From the NCBI GenBank assembly GCA_021805955.1, contig JAJZDO010000686.1:1-5566 (forward strand): DNA of 5,566 nucleotides. The letters are read 5' to 3'. The stretch is from Acidobacteriota bacterium. Lineage in GTDB: Bacteria > Acidobacteriota > Terriglobia > Terriglobales > Acidobacteriaceae. Positions 4,532-5,566 of this stretch are shown here, in pieces; the first letter of the stretch is position 1, and each line of letters opens with the position of its first letter. A program made the position numbers and the translations under genes. The notes under the pieces are model-generated. The model saw only the letters and a list, made by a program, of their open reading frames with translations, searched no databases and was not told the DNA's origin.

Positions 4532-5566
4532 CTACTCGCGGACCATCTCGATGTAGCGTTTGGAGTCGAACTTCCTGCCCGTAGAGGCCGCGGACATGTA
4601 GCGGATTTTTCCGAAGATTGGCCGGTCGAACCATGGCCGGTCGAATTTTCCGACGATGGCCCAGGCGATGCCGGCATAGCCGTTGGGATCGCGGCCATCG
4701 AGCTGGTAGCGGTCATTGAGTGTAGCGGCGTAGGCGAAGGCTGTCGCCGGGTCGGGCGACCACTCCAGAATTTTCTTCGCCCAGTACATCCGCATATAGT
4801 TGTGCATCCATCCGAATCGGACCATCTGCAATTGCGATGCATTCCACAACTCATCATGAGTTTCGCCGCGTTCCAACTGGTCGAGCTTGTAGTTCCACTC
4901 TCTGCGATCGTGAGCATGTTGGGCGAGGGACTGCCGGGCCCATGGCTCGGCGCACTCGTCTGAATCGTAGTTCGGCGTGTACTTGACGAAATTGACTGCC
5001 AGCTCGCGCCAGACGATCAGTTCGTTGAAGAACGAATCCCGCGCATGGGAGAGCGAGGCGTTCTTCTCGGCGGCTGCGTTGACGGCGAGCGCGATCTCCA
5101 GCGGGCCGATATGGCCAAAGTGCAGATACGGCGACAAGCGGCTGGTGCCATCGACCGTGGGCTGATTGCGCTGCTCGTCATAGTTTGCCAGCAAATTATC
5201 GATGAAGAATTGCAGCCGTGTGCGCGCTGCGCTGGAGCCGCCGGTGAAGGTTTCCACCGGGGGCACGCTGCGATCGAGACGTTTCCAGCCTAGCGCGATG
5301 TCGCTGGTGACCGGATAACTGTCGAAGTGTTTCGGGCGTTTCCACGAATGCTGCGCCGTGGGATTTTTCAGGGGGTGGAGGTAGTTCGGCAGCTCCTTAT
5401 ATAAGCGCGGGCGCAAAACGTAGGCGGCATATTGCGCTTTGGGAAACAGCTTGCTGGGTACGATCACGTCCGCGTCGACTGTCCAGAACGGAATGTGAAG
5501 ACGCCGGGCAATTACCTGGCGCCAGCGCTCCGGTTCGCGGCAGGGATTTTCATCGCCAATCAGCAT
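4532..5566 (-). CDS. Class II CPD photolyase, N-terminus cut by window edge
   Basis: This encodes a flavin-dependent deoxyribodipyrimidine photolyase of the class II subfamily, which splits cyclobutane pyrimidine dimers using light. The window shows 344 codons ending in TAG. The Met at the edge is probably internal, because the LIGDENP..REPERW motif it starts lies well inside class II enzymes. Compared with the Methanosarcina mazei enzyme, key residues keep a constant offset of 119. Trp241, Trp262 and Trp269 match the class II electron-transfer triad (360, 381, 388). Arg259 and Asp290 match the salt bridge near the flavin, and Asn284 the residue facing FAD N5. So about 119 N-terminal residues (part of the antenna-binding Rossmann domain) are missing. 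The FAD-binding helical domain is complete and includes the signatures MHNYMRMYWAKKILEW (254-269) and LNDRYQLDGRDPNGYAGIAW (283-302). No frameshift or lost residue was seen. It converges on the alpha-galactosidase gene with a 161-base gap. Confidence 0.95.
   Translation of the reverse strand: MLIGDENPCREPERWRQVIARRLHIPFWTVDADVIVPSKLFPKAQYAAYVLRPRLYKELPNYLHPLKNPTAQHSWKRPKHFDSYPVTSDIALGWKRLDRSVPPVETFTGGSSAARTRLQFFIDNLLANYDEQRNQPTVDGTSRLSPYLHFGHIGPLEIALAVNAAAEKNASLSHARDSFFNELIVWRELAVNFVKYTPNYDSDECAEPWARQSLAQHAHDRREWNYKLDQLERGETHDELWNASQLQMVRFGWMHNYMRMYWAKKILEWSPDPATAFAYAATLNDRYQLDGRDPNGYAGIAWAIVGKFDRPWFDRPIFGKIRYMSAASTGRKFDSKRYIEMVRE

Noticed and set aside
4035..4634. Minus-strand frame of 199 codons containing HSERSEES
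   Set aside because: The peptide is the translation of the palindromic intergenic repeat joined to antisense of GH27 and an alternative frame of the photolyase.

Overview
The window looks like chromosomal DNA from a soil-type member of the Acidobacteriota (class Terriglobia). This is inferred from the gene set: a secreted S10 peptidase, a GH27 alpha-galactosidase of the CQYG type, a sulfatase-maturase-like radical SAM enzyme with a SEC-C tail, and a class II photolyase. The GC-rich coding and an interspersed palindromic repeat of the 'CATTCTGAGCGCAGCGAAG' type fit as well. The taxonomic call is moderate, since nothing in the window is diagnostic on its own.

Layout. Positions 1-972 (minus) hold the first 324 codons of an exported S10 serine carboxypeptidase-like protein, cut off by the left edge before its catalytic Asp and His. 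Positions 973-1279 hold no intact gene. They contain the decayed 3' end of an IS481-like transposase gene (about 1072-1262, minus, one frameshift), which starts within 20 bases of the neighbouring stop codon, and a small palindrome that abuts the S10 ribosome binding site. Positions 1280-2596 (minus) hold a complete radical SAM/SPASM protein of the anaerobic sulfatase-maturating enzyme type. Positions 2597-3167 are a 571-base divergent intergenic region, whose right half contains a 214-bp MITE-like element with 21-bp perfect terminal inverted repeats and a perfect 9-bp target-site duplication. Positions 3168-4370 (plus) hold a complete secreted GH27 alpha-galactosidase. Positions 4371-4531 are a short convergent gap with a palindromic interspersed repeat. 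Positions 4532-5566 (minus) hold the C-terminal three quarters of a class II CPD photolyase, cut by the right edge.

How the genes relate. The alpha-galactosidase and the sulfatase maturase are divergently transcribed from one control region. Both fit degradation of plant or sulfated polysaccharides, but no sulfatase lies in the window, so a shared pathway is inference. The S10 peptidase adds a second exported hydrolase. The photolyase is a DNA-repair gene with no evident link to the others. The least expected signal is the compact inverted-repeat element in front of the alpha-galactosidase. I see no sign of a new defence system, CRISPR array or RNA gene.
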